DNA of 7,882 bases, taken from assembly GCA_002701965.1 (NCBI GenBank), contig NZXM01000021.1, positions 1-7,882 of the forward strand, read 5' to 3'. Each line of letters opens with the position of its first letter. The stretch's first letter is position 1. Below are positions 1 to 6,834 of this stretch, in pieces. Under the pieces are notes generated by a model that was given only the letters and a program-made list of their open reading frames with translations, ran no database searches and was not told the origin of the DNA. Made by a program: the position numbers and the translations under genes. Source of the stretch: Methanobacteriota archaeon. Its GTDB lineage: Archaea > Thermoplasmatota > Poseidoniia > Poseidoniales > Thalassarchaeaceae.

Positions 1-186
1 ATGACCAACGAATATGATGGAATGTCTGGATTTACCCGTGAAGATCTTTGGTTTGAAGCCGATCGAACTCGAGTATTGCCCGTTCAACATGCAGAAGCGG
101 TCGACCGTGAGTTGGCAAAGCGTGCAGATCAAGCCAGAAAGAAGGCAGCGAAAGCAGCTGCGAAGGCTGCAGGTTCGGAGGCATGA
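1..186 (+). CDS. nuoI: NADH-quinone oxidoreductase subunit I, C-terminal part (5' end outside window)
   Basis: This is the tail of NuoI, the subunit that carries two [4Fe-4S] clusters and passes electrons toward the quinone-site subunits on the cytoplasmic face of complex I. The visible 61 residues start with MTNEYDG, which matches the 'AL-x-MTNEYE' segment that follows the second cluster motif in the family, and continue with FTREDLWFEADRTRVLPVQ, the usual post-ferredoxin segment. The ATG at position 1 is therefore read as an internal methionine, and the cluster-binding cysteines lie upstream of the window. The last 25 or so residues are rich in Lys and Ala and probably form a charged helix; tails of this sort vary within the family. 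The stop codon (184-186) overlaps a possible ATG of the next gene at 183, and an SD site for that gene sits in the last codons. Confidence rests on the motif match plus position directly before nuoJ in the canonical order. Confidence 0.88.
   Translation: MTNEYDGMSGFTREDLWFEADRTRVLPVQHAEAVDRELAKRADQARKKAAKAAAKAAGSEA
177..181 (+). promoter_or_regulatory. Shine-Dalgarno site that decides the nuoJ1 start
   Basis: GGAGG lies in the last codons of nuoI. It is 7 bases before the ATG at 189 but only 1 base before the ATG at 183. The spacing favours 189 as the real start of nuoJ1, giving M-E-L-P-A. Confidence 0.6.
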
Positions 187-188
187 AC

Positions 189-497
189 ATGGAATTGCCA
201 GCCATTATCATGGACCCCATTGGAGACATTTTTGGATCCGTTGAAGGAATCGCGTTTGGGATCCTTTCAGTGATTGCGATCGCAGGTGCTCTCGGGACGG
301 TTTACTCCAATCGTGTCGCACACTCAATGCTGGCCCTCATCATGTGCTTCTTTGCTGTCGCAGGTGTTTTCCTGATGGCTAACGCTGAGATGTTGGCAGC
401 GATTCAAATTCTAGTGTATCTCGGTAGCGTCATGCTGGTATTCGCTTTCGGTGTAATGCTTTCACGTCGACAAATCATGGAGGAGGATTTCGAATGA
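189..497 (+). CDS. nuoJ1: NADH-quinone oxidoreductase subunit J, N-terminal half (NuoJ1)
   Basis: This protein of about 102 residues corresponds to the first three membrane helices of NuoJ, the complex I subunit next to the quinone chamber and the E-channel. Three hydrophobic segments are visible, at about residues 19-38, 44-64 and 68-91 counted from this start. The third contains AIQILVYLGSVMLVFAFGVM, the family's conserved helix 3 with the Tyr-x-Gly element; in characterised complex I this helix changes conformation during turnover. The product then ends in a charged tail (SRRQIMEEDFE), and the remaining NuoJ helices are on the next gene. The start at 189 is chosen from SD spacing; ATG 183 would add two residues. 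The stop overlaps the next start (ATGA at 494-497), so translational coupling is likely. Split nuoJ genes are known in other euryarchaea such as haloarchaea, so I read this as a natural split. Confidence 0.85.
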   Translation: MELPAIIMDPIGDIFGSVEGIAFGILSVIAIAGALGTVYSNRVAHSMLALIMCFFAVAGVFLMANAEMLAAIQILVYLGSVMLVFAFGVMLSRRQIMEEDFE

Positions 498-766
498 GGC
501 TGATGAGTACTGTCGCTAGATTGGGCATTATTGGAATGCTCGGTCTTTTACTCGCGGTTCTCATGGATCCAGCCAATTGGGGCACAGGGTCTTCAGGGGA
601 ATTGACGACATTGGAATTCGCCACAGCGGTCCTCGATGATTGGGCATTCACAGTGGTCATCCTTGGTGCCTTGTTGACAATGGCCATGGCAGGCGCAGCA
701 TATCTGGTTCGTGACGAGCGTGAAATCAATCTAATGTGGGAACTTCACGGAGGTGAAGAAGAATGA
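494..766 (+). CDS. nuoJ2: NADH-quinone oxidoreductase subunit J, C-terminal half (NuoJ2)
   Basis: This 90-residue protein has two membrane helices, at about residues 9-24 and 50-72, joined by a loop of about 25 residues. The segment VVILGALLTMAMAGAAYLVR resembles the last helix of full-length NuoJ, where a small-residue A-M-x-G-A motif precedes the C-terminus. Together with NuoJ1 it rebuilds the five-helix NuoJ fold. The reading frame differs from that of NuoJ1. It has its own SD site (GGAGGA at about 479-487, just before ATG 494), which argues for a real separate gene and against a sequencing frameshift. A second in-frame ATG at 503 is less favoured because 494 keeps the ATGA overlap and good spacing. 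The stop overlaps the nuoK start. The protein is poorly conserved on its own, so identification leans on its place between nuoJ1 and nuoK. Confidence 0.75.
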   Translation: MRLMSTVARLGIIGMLGLLLAVLMDPANWGTGSSGELTTLEFATAVLDDWAFTVVILGALLTMAMAGAAYLVRDEREINLMWELHGGEEE

Positions 767-1065
767 TTGATCCTACTTGGGTTGCGGGTTTGGGTGCCTT
801 CCTATTCTGTATTGGATTGGTCGGTGTATTCACTCGAAAGAACGCCATTATCGTTCTGATGTGTATTGAAATCATGCTCAACGCTGTGAATCTCAACTTT
901 GTTGCTGGTGCAATGCATTACAACAACATCGATGGTTGGGTATTCACTTCAGTTGCGATTGCAATTGCTGCTGCAGAAGTGGCGGTCGGTTTGGCAATTT
1001 TCTTGGCGCTATACAGTAAGCGAGGCACGATTTCTTTGGATGAGGTTACGCTGCTGAAGCATTAG
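763..1065 (+). CDS. nuoK: NADH-quinone oxidoreductase subunit K
   Basis: NuoK is a three-helix antiporter-related subunit that carries two membrane glutamates of the proton path linking the quinone site to the pumps. The product is 100 residues, the same length as the Escherichia coli protein. Both key acids are present at the same positions: Glu36 in VLMCIEIMLNAVN (helix 2) and Glu72 in AIAAAEVAVGLAIFLALY (helix 3). Helices run at about residues 6-23, 28-50 and 60-84. The ATG at 763 overlaps the stop of nuoJ2, and a strong SD (GGAGGTG at 749-755) sits 7 bases upstream. The TAG stop is embedded in a G-rich stretch that forms the SD of nuoL. Nothing is missing, and this is one of the safest calls in the window. 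Confidence 0.97.
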   Translation: MIDPTWVAGLGAFLFCIGLVGVFTRKNAIIVLMCIEIMLNAVNLNFVAGAMHYNNIDGWVFTSVAIAIAAAEVAVGLAIFLALYSKRGTISLDEVTLLKH

Positions 1066-1070
1066 GGGGG
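1065..1070 (+). promoter_or_regulatory. G-run Shine-Dalgarno site for nuoL
   Basis: Six G residues, the first being the last base of the nuoK stop codon, lie 6 bases before the nuoL ATG at 1077. The usual A of GGAGG is replaced by G, which can still pair with U of the anti-SD by wobble. An out-of-frame ATG at 1073 is too close to the G-run and is not used by the long reading frame. Confidence 0.6.
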
Positions 1071-1076
1071 TTATGT

Positions 1077-3368
1077 ATGGGAGAACACAGCAAAGCAGAA
1101 TGGAACCTACTGCTACCGGTTCTGGCCATGGTTTCCTTCCCAGGAATTCGCATGGCCATGGGCTTCGAAGCGATTGAGAGCGCCTTCTTGATTGTCGCCG
1201 TACCCTTGTTTATCTTCCCAGCCATTCTCATTATTGGGCAGATGAACAAAGGCGAAGATTGGTGGAAGAATCAACTCAAGGAAGGCGGAATTGTCGCGCT
1301 CGCAGGCTTGATGATCACCCTCTCATTGACCGTTTGGTTGATTATTGAATTCTTGGTTCATCACGCTGAATATGGTGCACAAGGGATAATCCTTGACTGG
1401 ATTCACTTTGAGGTTCTAGAGGCCAATGGTGAGTGGGCGACATCTACCCTCAGCTTCGGATTGTGGATTGACAGTGTCTCTCTCACCGTCCTGTTTGTGG
1501 CCGCCTTCCTCTGTTTCCTTATCTGTTGGTTCGCCATTGGTTACATGACTACAGATCATCAGAACGAAGATCGAAACCACCGCTTCTTTGCTGAATTTAT
1601 CTTGTTCAGCATGGGTATGTTTGGTATGGTCCTTGCAGATAGTTTCCTTTGGTTATTCATTTTCTGGGAGATTATGGGTCTCTGTTCTTACCTCCTCATT
1701 GGCTTCTACTGGGAAAAGCCGAGTGCAGCCGCTGCAGCCAAGAAGGCCTTCCTTACTACGCGTGTAGGTGACGTATTCCTCATGGTGGGCTTGTTCATGT
1801 TGTATGACCTGTATCACAGCCTTGAGTTCGCCGTGATTTTTGGAGATCCCACGTTGGGTGGAACCATTCAAGGCGCAGATCTTCAATGGCCATTGATCAT
1901 GATGTTCATCGGCTGTGTTGGGAAGTCTGCACAATTCCCCCTCCACGTTTGGTTGCCTGATGCAATGGAGGGTCCAACCCCGGTCTCCGCGTTGATTCAC
2001 GCAGCAACCATGGTTAACGCCGGACTTTACCTTGTGGCACGAATGTTCCCGATTTTCAGCGAGGCCAGTTTTGAAGGTGCCTTATCTGATGTGGCGATGC
2101 TGATTGCATGGATTGGTGGAATTACTGCATTCATGGCAGCATTCATCGCCTTTGTAGCCAACGATATCAAGCGTGTTCTTGCTTATTCGACCATGAGTCA
2201 ATTGGCGTACATCTTCACCGGATTGGGTGCAGCCTGCTGGTTGGCCAATGAAGGCTACGAGAAGTATGCTCTATTCGCATTCGGCGCGGCCCTATTCCAT
2301 CTGTTTAACCACGCTATGGCCAAGGCCATGCTGTTCATGTCATCTGGTTCAGTCATTCATGAGATGCACCACGCACACGAGCATGCACATGGCGATGGAG
2401 ATGAGGGTGATCACCACCACTTCGATCCTCAAGATATGCGAAACATGGGTGGTCTTGCCAGTAAAATGCCTGTGACCAGTACTGCCATGATGCTCGGCTC
2501 GATGTCGATTATTGGGATTCCATTGATTGGTGGGTTCTGGTCCAAAGAAGGGATTGTCGGTCAAGCCTGGAACGTTTATCTCAAGGGTGGCGAAATGATT
2601 CTGTTCCCAGCAATTTTGGTATTGGCAACTGCCGGTATGACAGGTTTCTACATGTCACGCATGTGGTTCATGACATTTGCTGGAAAACCAAAGAGTGATG
2701 TTGTGGAGCACGTACATGAAGAGACGCAATGGATCAAGACACCTCTCATTACACTGTCAATTGTGACAGCCTTCAGTGGATTCCTGCTTGCCTGTGGCCA
2801 CTTTGTGTATTGGCTCTCTGATCCTGCCAGTACCAAAGGTTCACATTTCATGACTGATTTGTTGAAGCACCCTGTAGATGCGATTCTCTACGAACTTGAG
2901 CACGCTTTCCTACCTGAAGACAATACGCTGAAGATTGTCGGGTGGACAGCAATTCTCCTATCTGCCGGATTGGGTCCTTTCATTGCGGCACGAATGCATG
3001 GCGGACATCTCGCCGAAGGTGAGCGAGCCATCCCATTGACGTCATGGTTGATTCGGTACTCGGGTAGTGTTGGTCACACGGATGTGGGAGAACTTGCTGA
3101 AGGTGGATTTGCCACCGCTCTACACAACCGCTTGTATATCGATGATGCATATGAGTGGTTGATTTCCAAAACTCTACTACCTCTCGCCAAAATCTCTGCT
3201 TGGATTGACAAAAATTGGGTGGATGGAATCATCAAGGGTATCGAGCGCGGATCTCAATGGATGAGTACATCGATACGACAGTACACGACTGGCCGTGCTA
3301 GCGACTATCTGCTAATGACGGCGATTGGAATGCTGATATTCGTCGGTATCCTATGGGGGGTGATTTGA
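1077..3368 (+). CDS. nuoL: NADH-quinone oxidoreductase subunit L (antiporter-like proton pump)
   Basis: NuoL is the distal pumping subunit of complex I, with an antiporter-like core and a long lateral helix along the membrane arm. At 763 residues it is longer than E. coli NuoL (613). Part of the excess is an N-terminal segment of roughly 60-70 residues with one hydrophobic helix (about 33-54) before the family region. Core motifs are intact: FWEIMGLCSYLLIGFYWEKP with Glu198, VGDVF with Asp232, GKSAQFPLHVWLPDAM with Lys283, HAATMVNAG with His308, FHLFNHAMAKAMLF, and GFWSKEGI with Lys490. The end of the protein shows the lateral-helix region and TGRASDYLL before the last membrane helix, typical of NuoL and not of MrpA/MrpD. 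Residues 428-448 hold a histidine-rich insertion (nine His in 21 residues) between SGSVIHEM and MRNMGGL, where relatives have only a short linker. The stop at 3366-3368 directly abuts the nuoM start. Confidence 0.95.
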   Translation: MGEHSKAEWNLLLPVLAMVSFPGIRMAMGFEAIESAFLIVAVPLFIFPAILIIGQMNKGEDWWKNQLKEGGIVALAGLMITLSLTVWLIIEFLVHHAEYGAQGIILDWIHFEVLEANGEWATSTLSFGLWIDSVSLTVLFVAAFLCFLICWFAIGYMTTDHQNEDRNHRFFAEFILFSMGMFGMVLADSFLWLFIFWEIMGLCSYLLIGFYWEKPSAAAAAKKAFLTTRVGDVFLMVGLFMLYDLYHSLEFAVIFGDPTLGGTIQGADLQWPLIMMFIGCVGKSAQFPLHVWLPDAMEGPTPVSALIHAATMVNAGLYLVARMFPIFSEASFEGALSDVAMLIAWIGGITAFMAAFIAFVANDIKRVLAYSTMSQLAYIFTGLGAACWLANEGYEKYALFAFGAALFHLFNHAMAKAMLFMSSGSVIHEMHHAHEHAHGDGDEGDHHHFDPQDMRNMGGLASKMPVTSTAMMLGSMSIIGIPLIGGFWSKEGIVGQAWNVYLKGGEMILFPAILVLATAGMTGFYMSRMWFMTFAGKPKSDVVEHVHEETQWIKTPLITLSIVTAFSGFLLACGHFVYWLSDPASTKGSHFMTDLLKHPVDAILYELEHAFLPEDNTLKIVGWTAILLSAGLGPFIAARMHGGHLAEGERAIPLTSWLIRYSGSVGHTDVGELAEGGFATALHNRLYIDDAYEWLISKTLLPLAKISAWIDKNWVDGIIKGIERGSQWMSTSIRQYTTGRASDYLLMTAIGMLIFVGILWGVI
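3355..3364 (+). promoter_or_regulatory. Shine-Dalgarno site supporting a GTG start for nuoM
   Basis: GGGGGGTGAT lies within the last codons of nuoL, just upstream of GTG 3369. It fits the archaeal anti-SD (complement GGAGGTGAT), with one G standing for A. The fit and spacing support GTG 3369 as the nuoM start, with no ATG needed. Confidence 0.6.
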
Positions 3369-5006
3369 GTGCAAATTGCAGATTTGATTACCATTTTGGG
3401 CAATCCATTGACCGTCATGACACTGCTCCCGATATTGGGTGCTCTGCTTCTCATGTTGGCGCATTGGATGGCCAATGCCGAAATGCGAGTTACACTGGAG
3501 AAACCCATCCGTGCTGTCAATTTGACTCTGGCTTTACTGATGTTCATCCTCGCCACACTGATTGGTTTAGAGGAAACTTTTGGTCTCGCGTGGGGTGAGT
3601 ATCTTTACCAGAACTGCCAAGTTGGTGAAATCGGAACAGGCAGCTGTGCCTTGATTGGTAGTATTGGCGTCTCTTGGCACGTCGGTATAGACGCACTCTC
3701 ATACCCGATGGTTTGGTTGACAACTCTGCTGATTCCAATCACCATGGTTGTCGAATGGGATGCCAAGAAGGGTGCATACTTCCACAGCTTGATTCTGATG
3801 ATGGAAGGCGCATTGATTGGCGTGTTTGTCAGCCTCGATTTATTTGTCTTCTACGTCTTCTGGGAATTGACATTGATTCCAATGTTCTTCTTGATTTTAA
3901 TGTGGGGTGGCGAAGATCGTCGATATGCTGCTCAGAAATTCTTCATCTACACATTCACAGCAAGCGTATTCATGCTTGCAGGTATTCTTGTGATGTATTT
4001 CAACAATGATGCAAGTTGGATTGGCAATATCACGGGTAAATCATTTGACTTTGTTCTGATGGATACTCAAACTGATTTCATCGCATCTGAAGGATTGCGA
4101 AGCATTGTCTTCCTTTTGATGTTGATTGGATTCGCCACGAAGTTGCCCAGTGTTCCTGTACACACTTGGTTGCCGGATGCCCACGTTCAGGCCCCCACTG
4201 CTGGTTCAATGCTATTGGCGGGTGTCATGCTAAAGATGGGCGCCTATGGATTCCTTCGCCTCGGTGTGACCCTATTCCCTGATCAAGTCATTGAATTCCA
4301 AACACTGCTACTCATTTTGGGAATGGTCAGTCTTGTGTACGGTGCAGTTGTTTGTTTGGGGCAACTCAACCTCAAGCGCATGGTTGCATATTCATCTGTA
4401 AGTCACATGGGATTGATTTTCCTAGGAATTGCCACACTGGAACCCTTAGGCATCGCTGGAGCGATCTTCATGATGTTCGCGCACGGAATCATTAGCCCAC
4501 TACTGTTCGCTGTTTGTGGTTCATTCAAGCACCATTACCACACGCTTGAGATTGATTCGATGCGTGGCCTGGCCAAGCACAGCCCATGGATGAGTGGGCA
4601 CATGATGGTCGGATGGATGGGCAGCCTCGGTTTGCCATTGATGGCAGGATTCGTCGCTGAAGTCGCAGTACTCATTGCATTTTACATGGCATTTGGTTGG
4701 TGGGTCTTACTACCAGCAGTCACTCTCATCGTTACTGCAGCTTACTACTTGTGGAGTATGCAGCGAACCATCTTCGAAGGTGGTCGCGATGACCACGACC
4801 ACCCGATTGCCAAGTTGCCCTCAACACTTCATGGAGAATCTCCACGTGATATCACCTGGCATGAGAACACAGGCATGCTGATTCTCGGCGTTTTGGCAGT
4901 GGTTTACGGTATCTACCCAGACTTCTTTGGCATGTTTGAGATGATGTCCGACTGGGCGTCTCTCTTGGTTGAGTACCGACTATACCCAGCGGAGGTGGGC
5001 CCATGA
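3369..5006 (+). CDS. nuoM: NADH-quinone oxidoreductase subunit M (antiporter-like proton pump)
   Basis: NuoM is the middle antiporter-like proton-pumping subunit of the complex I membrane arm. The product is 545 residues (E. coli NuoM 509) with about 14 membrane helices. The pumping residues are all visible: Glu166 in FYVFWELTLIPMFFLI, Lys258 in ATKLPSVPVHTWLPDAH, Lys289 in GVMLKMGAYGFLR, and Glu431 in GFVAEVAVL, which sits in the acidic position typical of NuoM where NuoL has Lys. The motif LKRMVAYSSVSHMG is also conserved. The start is GTG at 3369, directly after the nuoL stop with an SD inside nuoL. The stop forms an ATGA overlap with nuoN. Two cysteines, Cys83 and Cys93, lie in the loop between helices 2 and 3, predicted to face outside, and could form a disulfide. 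A short Asp/His patch follows the MQRTIFEGG motif near residue 470, where such loops vary. Confidence 0.96.
   Translation: MQIADLITILGNPLTVMTLLPILGALLLMLAHWMANAEMRVTLEKPIRAVNLTLALLMFILATLIGLEETFGLAWGEYLYQNCQVGEIGTGSCALIGSIGVSWHVGIDALSYPMVWLTTLLIPITMVVEWDAKKGAYFHSLILMMEGALIGVFVSLDLFVFYVFWELTLIPMFFLILMWGGEDRRYAAQKFFIYTFTASVFMLAGILVMYFNNDASWIGNITGKSFDFVLMDTQTDFIASEGLRSIVFLLMLIGFATKLPSVPVHTWLPDAHVQAPTAGSMLLAGVMLKMGAYGFLRLGVTLFPDQVIEFQTLLLILGMVSLVYGAVVCLGQLNLKRMVAYSSVSHMGLIFLGIATLEPLGIAGAIFMMFAHGIISPLLFAVCGSFKHHYHTLEIDSMRGLAKHSPWMSGHMMVGWMGSLGLPLMAGFVAEVAVLIAFYMAFGWWVLLPAVTLIVTAAYYLWSMQRTIFEGGRDDHDHPIAKLPSTLHGESPRDITWHENTGMLILGVLAVVYGIYPDFFGMFEMMSDWASLLVEYRLYPAEVGP
4991..4997 (+). promoter_or_regulatory. 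Shine-Dalgarno site of nuoN
   Basis: GGAGGTG, a full match to the archaeal anti-SD complement, lies 5 bases before the nuoN ATG at 5003 and inside the 3' end of nuoM. It fixes the nuoN start and suggests translation coupled to nuoM. Confidence 0.65.
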
Positions 5007-6760
5007 ATCTAGGAAATTTGTTTGCCGGTCCAGACATGGCCAGTCGCTTGATGCCAGAGTGGATTATGATTCTCGGAATCATCGCCATGCTTGTTGTACC
5101 CAACATTGGAAATGCGACATTCAGACTCCCAATTCCAGGGAAGTCTTGGCGCATTCCCTACCTTATTGGTGGCAAGCGCTTTGCTTTGACCGGCGATCCA
5201 AGGTTGCCAAAGGCCATTGCAGCATTTACTCTGTTTGCCTCATTCATTACAGCCTTGCTTAGTCAAATGATTGATTCTGGTGTTGGTGTCGCTGAGACTT
5301 GCATCGCAATGGTCGAAGGAAAAGTTGAGGTCGGAGAAAATTGGTGTGGGCAAGATGCGACGGTGCTCAAGGTCGATGCATTTAGTCGATTGATGGAGAT
5401 GATGTTTACTGCCGCTCTTTTGCTCGCACTATTGGCTAACTGGGATCGTCTTCCTGCAACTCCGGTCAATCGTATCCCTACCAAGAAACAGCGGGATGAA
5501 GGTGTCGAATCTCGTCGACTCCACAGGCTTCTAAACAACCGTCGTCAAGTCGATTTCTCATTGCTGATTCTGATGGTTGCCCTTGGGATGTCAACCGTTG
5601 CATTATCCACCAATCTCTTCATGCTCTTCGTTGGCCTTGAGTTGGCGAGTATGGCTTCGTATGTACTGATTTCATTCAACAAAGAAACAGAAATTGGACC
5701 TGAAGCCGGTGTGAAATATTTCATTGTTGGAAGCGTGGCAAGCGCTGTTGGTTTGTACGGCCTGTCGATGCTCTACATCTGGAATGGCGATCTGTCAATT
5801 TCCAGTTTGTCAAGTGCTTGGGCTGCCGGGCCAAATGGAATGGCCATCATCGGTTTGGCGATGATGTTGGTTGCCTTCGGATTCAAGGTCAGCGCAGTAC
5901 CGTTCCACTTTGCAGCTCCAGATGCATATGCTGGAGCGAGCGCACCTGTTGCTGGCATCCTAGCGACTGCGAGTAAGGGCATGGGCTTCGTTGCATTGAT
6001 GCGTGTACTCATTGGAGTAACGTTAGTGGACGATGGCAGTGAATGGATGCTACTCATTGGAATCGTTGCTGCCATTACCATGACATGGGGTAACATTGCT
6101 GCACTTGGTAGTCGAAACCCGAAGCGTATGCTGGCTTATTCTAGCGTTGCTCACGCAGGCTACATGCTTGCGGGTATTGCCGCCATCGGAGCATTGGGTC
6201 CAGGTGAAGGCAGTGAATTGATTGCCACCGCACTCCTCTTCCACCTAGTGGTATTGGTTGCGTTCAAGTTAGGTGCTTTCCTGGTCATTTCATTGTTAGA
6301 ATGTGACAATGGTCGAGGACACAAACTGGAGCACTACCATGGTCTTGCCCGCCGCGATCCTCTTCTTGCCGTATCGATGATGATTTTCATGCTGGCTCTT
6401 GCTGGTGTACCACCATTGTCAGGGTTCTTGTCAAAGCTGATGATGGTCAGCGGTATCATATCAAGCACTGTTGGCGATGCTGCGGGCTCCAATCTTTCCG
6501 AAGCGATCGGTTCACTTTCGTGGGTCTTCTGGTTGGCCATCTTGGTGTTCATCAATAGCGCTATTTCGTTGTTCTATTACCTTCGAATCTGCGTTGTGAT
6601 GTTCTTTGAGGAATCTGATCGATTGGCAGTTCCACGTGCCCCACTGATTCGGATTGCAATCATGTTGTGCACCATGGGCACACTTGTCTTCGGATTCGGT
6701 CCATTGGCAGATGTGTTGGCCTCTGCTGCGAATGACGCTGCAATGGCATTGTTTGGTTAA
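5003..6760 (+). CDS. nuoN: NADH-quinone oxidoreductase subunit N (antiporter-like proton pump)
   Basis: NuoN is the antiporter-like pumping subunit nearest the NuoJ/K region. At 585 residues it is about 100 longer than E. coli NuoN (485). Conserved positions are visible: Glu213 in LFMLFVGLELASMASYVLIS, Lys295 in FGFKVSAVPFHFAAPDAYAG, Lys325 in ATASKGMGF, and Lys478 in PPLSGFLSKLMM. The motif NPKRMLAYSSVAHAGYMLAG is intact. Extra length comes from an N-terminal hydrophilic stretch (about 40-70) and a very basic loop at about 148-183 with many Arg and Lys, expected on the cytoplasmic side. Cys100 and Cys115 flank the loop before the VDAFSR helix, like the Cys pair in NuoM. Lys422 occurs in FKLGAF, where many relatives have a neutral residue. 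This is the last gene of the nuo run; a 74-base spacer follows its TAA. Confidence 0.95.
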   Translation: MNLGNLFAGPDMASRLMPEWIMILGIIAMLVVPNIGNATFRLPIPGKSWRIPYLIGGKRFALTGDPRLPKAIAAFTLFASFITALLSQMIDSGVGVAETCIAMVEGKVEVGENWCGQDATVLKVDAFSRLMEMMFTAALLLALLANWDRLPATPVNRIPTKKQRDEGVESRRLHRLLNNRRQVDFSLLILMVALGMSTVALSTNLFMLFVGLELASMASYVLISFNKETEIGPEAGVKYFIVGSVASAVGLYGLSMLYIWNGDLSISSLSSAWAAGPNGMAIIGLAMMLVAFGFKVSAVPFHFAAPDAYAGASAPVAGILATASKGMGFVALMRVLIGVTLVDDGSEWMLLIGIVAAITMTWGNIAALGSRNPKRMLAYSSVAHAGYMLAGIAAIGALGPGEGSELIATALLFHLVVLVAFKLGAFLVISLLECDNGRGHKLEHYHGLARRDPLLAVSMMIFMLALAGVPPLSGFLSKLMMVSGIISSTVGDAAGSNLSEAIGSLSWVFWLAILVFINSAISLFYYLRICVVMFFEESDRLAVPRAPLIRIAIMLCTMGTLVFGFGPLADVLASAANDAAMALFG

Positions 6761-6784
6761 TTCCTAGCCAATGTTCAGACATCG

Positions 6785-6789
6785 TTTTT
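6785..6789 (+). terminator. Possible oligo-T terminator after nuoN
   Basis: A run of five T residues lies 25 bases after the nuoN stop. Archaeal termination often occurs at short T-runs without a hairpin, and a new promoter appears just downstream. The run is short and no hairpin is evident, so the call is weak. Confidence 0.3.
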
Positions 6790-6799
6790 CGCCTCCGTG

Positions 6800-6807
6800 T
6801 TTATGTA
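6800..6807 (+). promoter_or_regulatory. Putative TATA box for the aIF1A-RIO1 transcript
   Basis: TTTATGTA is centred about 31 bases before the aIF1A ATG at 6835. Archaeal transcription usually starts about 25-27 bases after the TATA centre, which places the start roughly 4-6 bases before the ATG. That predicts a nearly leaderless mRNA and agrees with the lack of an SD before this gene. No clear purine-rich BRE is seen upstream, so this remains a prediction. Confidence 0.45.
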
Positions 6808-6834
6808 GGGTGGTCGATTCGCGAGCCTGTTACC

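Noticed and set aside
130..180. Lys/Ala-rich repeat at the nuoI 3' end as a DNA repeat element
   Set aside because: It is low-complexity coding sequence in a variable C-terminal tail, with no copies elsewhere in the window.
1..186. The ATG at position 1 as a true gene start
   Set aside because: The peptide MTNEYDG matches an internal NuoI segment after the second iron-sulfur motif, so the gene begins upstream.
494..497. Frameshift or pseudogene at the nuoJ1/nuoJ2 junction
   Set aside because: Both halves have good SD sites and complete ends, and split nuoJ is known in archaea.
1653..2000. 115-codon reading frame on the minus strand inside nuoL
   Set aside because: It lies wholly opposite conserved NuoL codons, has no recognisable domain, and no SD or promoter supports it.
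3355..3360. G6 run as a phase-variable homopolymer
   Set aside because: It is short, encodes the normal end of NuoL and serves as the SD of nuoM; a similar run before nuoL has the same role.
4852..5154. 100-codon minus-strand frame across the nuoM-nuoN junction
   Set aside because: It is a shadow of two conserved coding regions and shows no recognisable protein features.
1077..6760. Mrp-type Na+/H+ antiporter or membrane-bound hydrogenase operon instead of complex I
   Set aside because: Gene order I-J-K-L-M-N, the NuoI tail and the NuoL lateral-helix end with TGRASDYLL fit complex I; no hydrogenase or small Mrp subunits are present.
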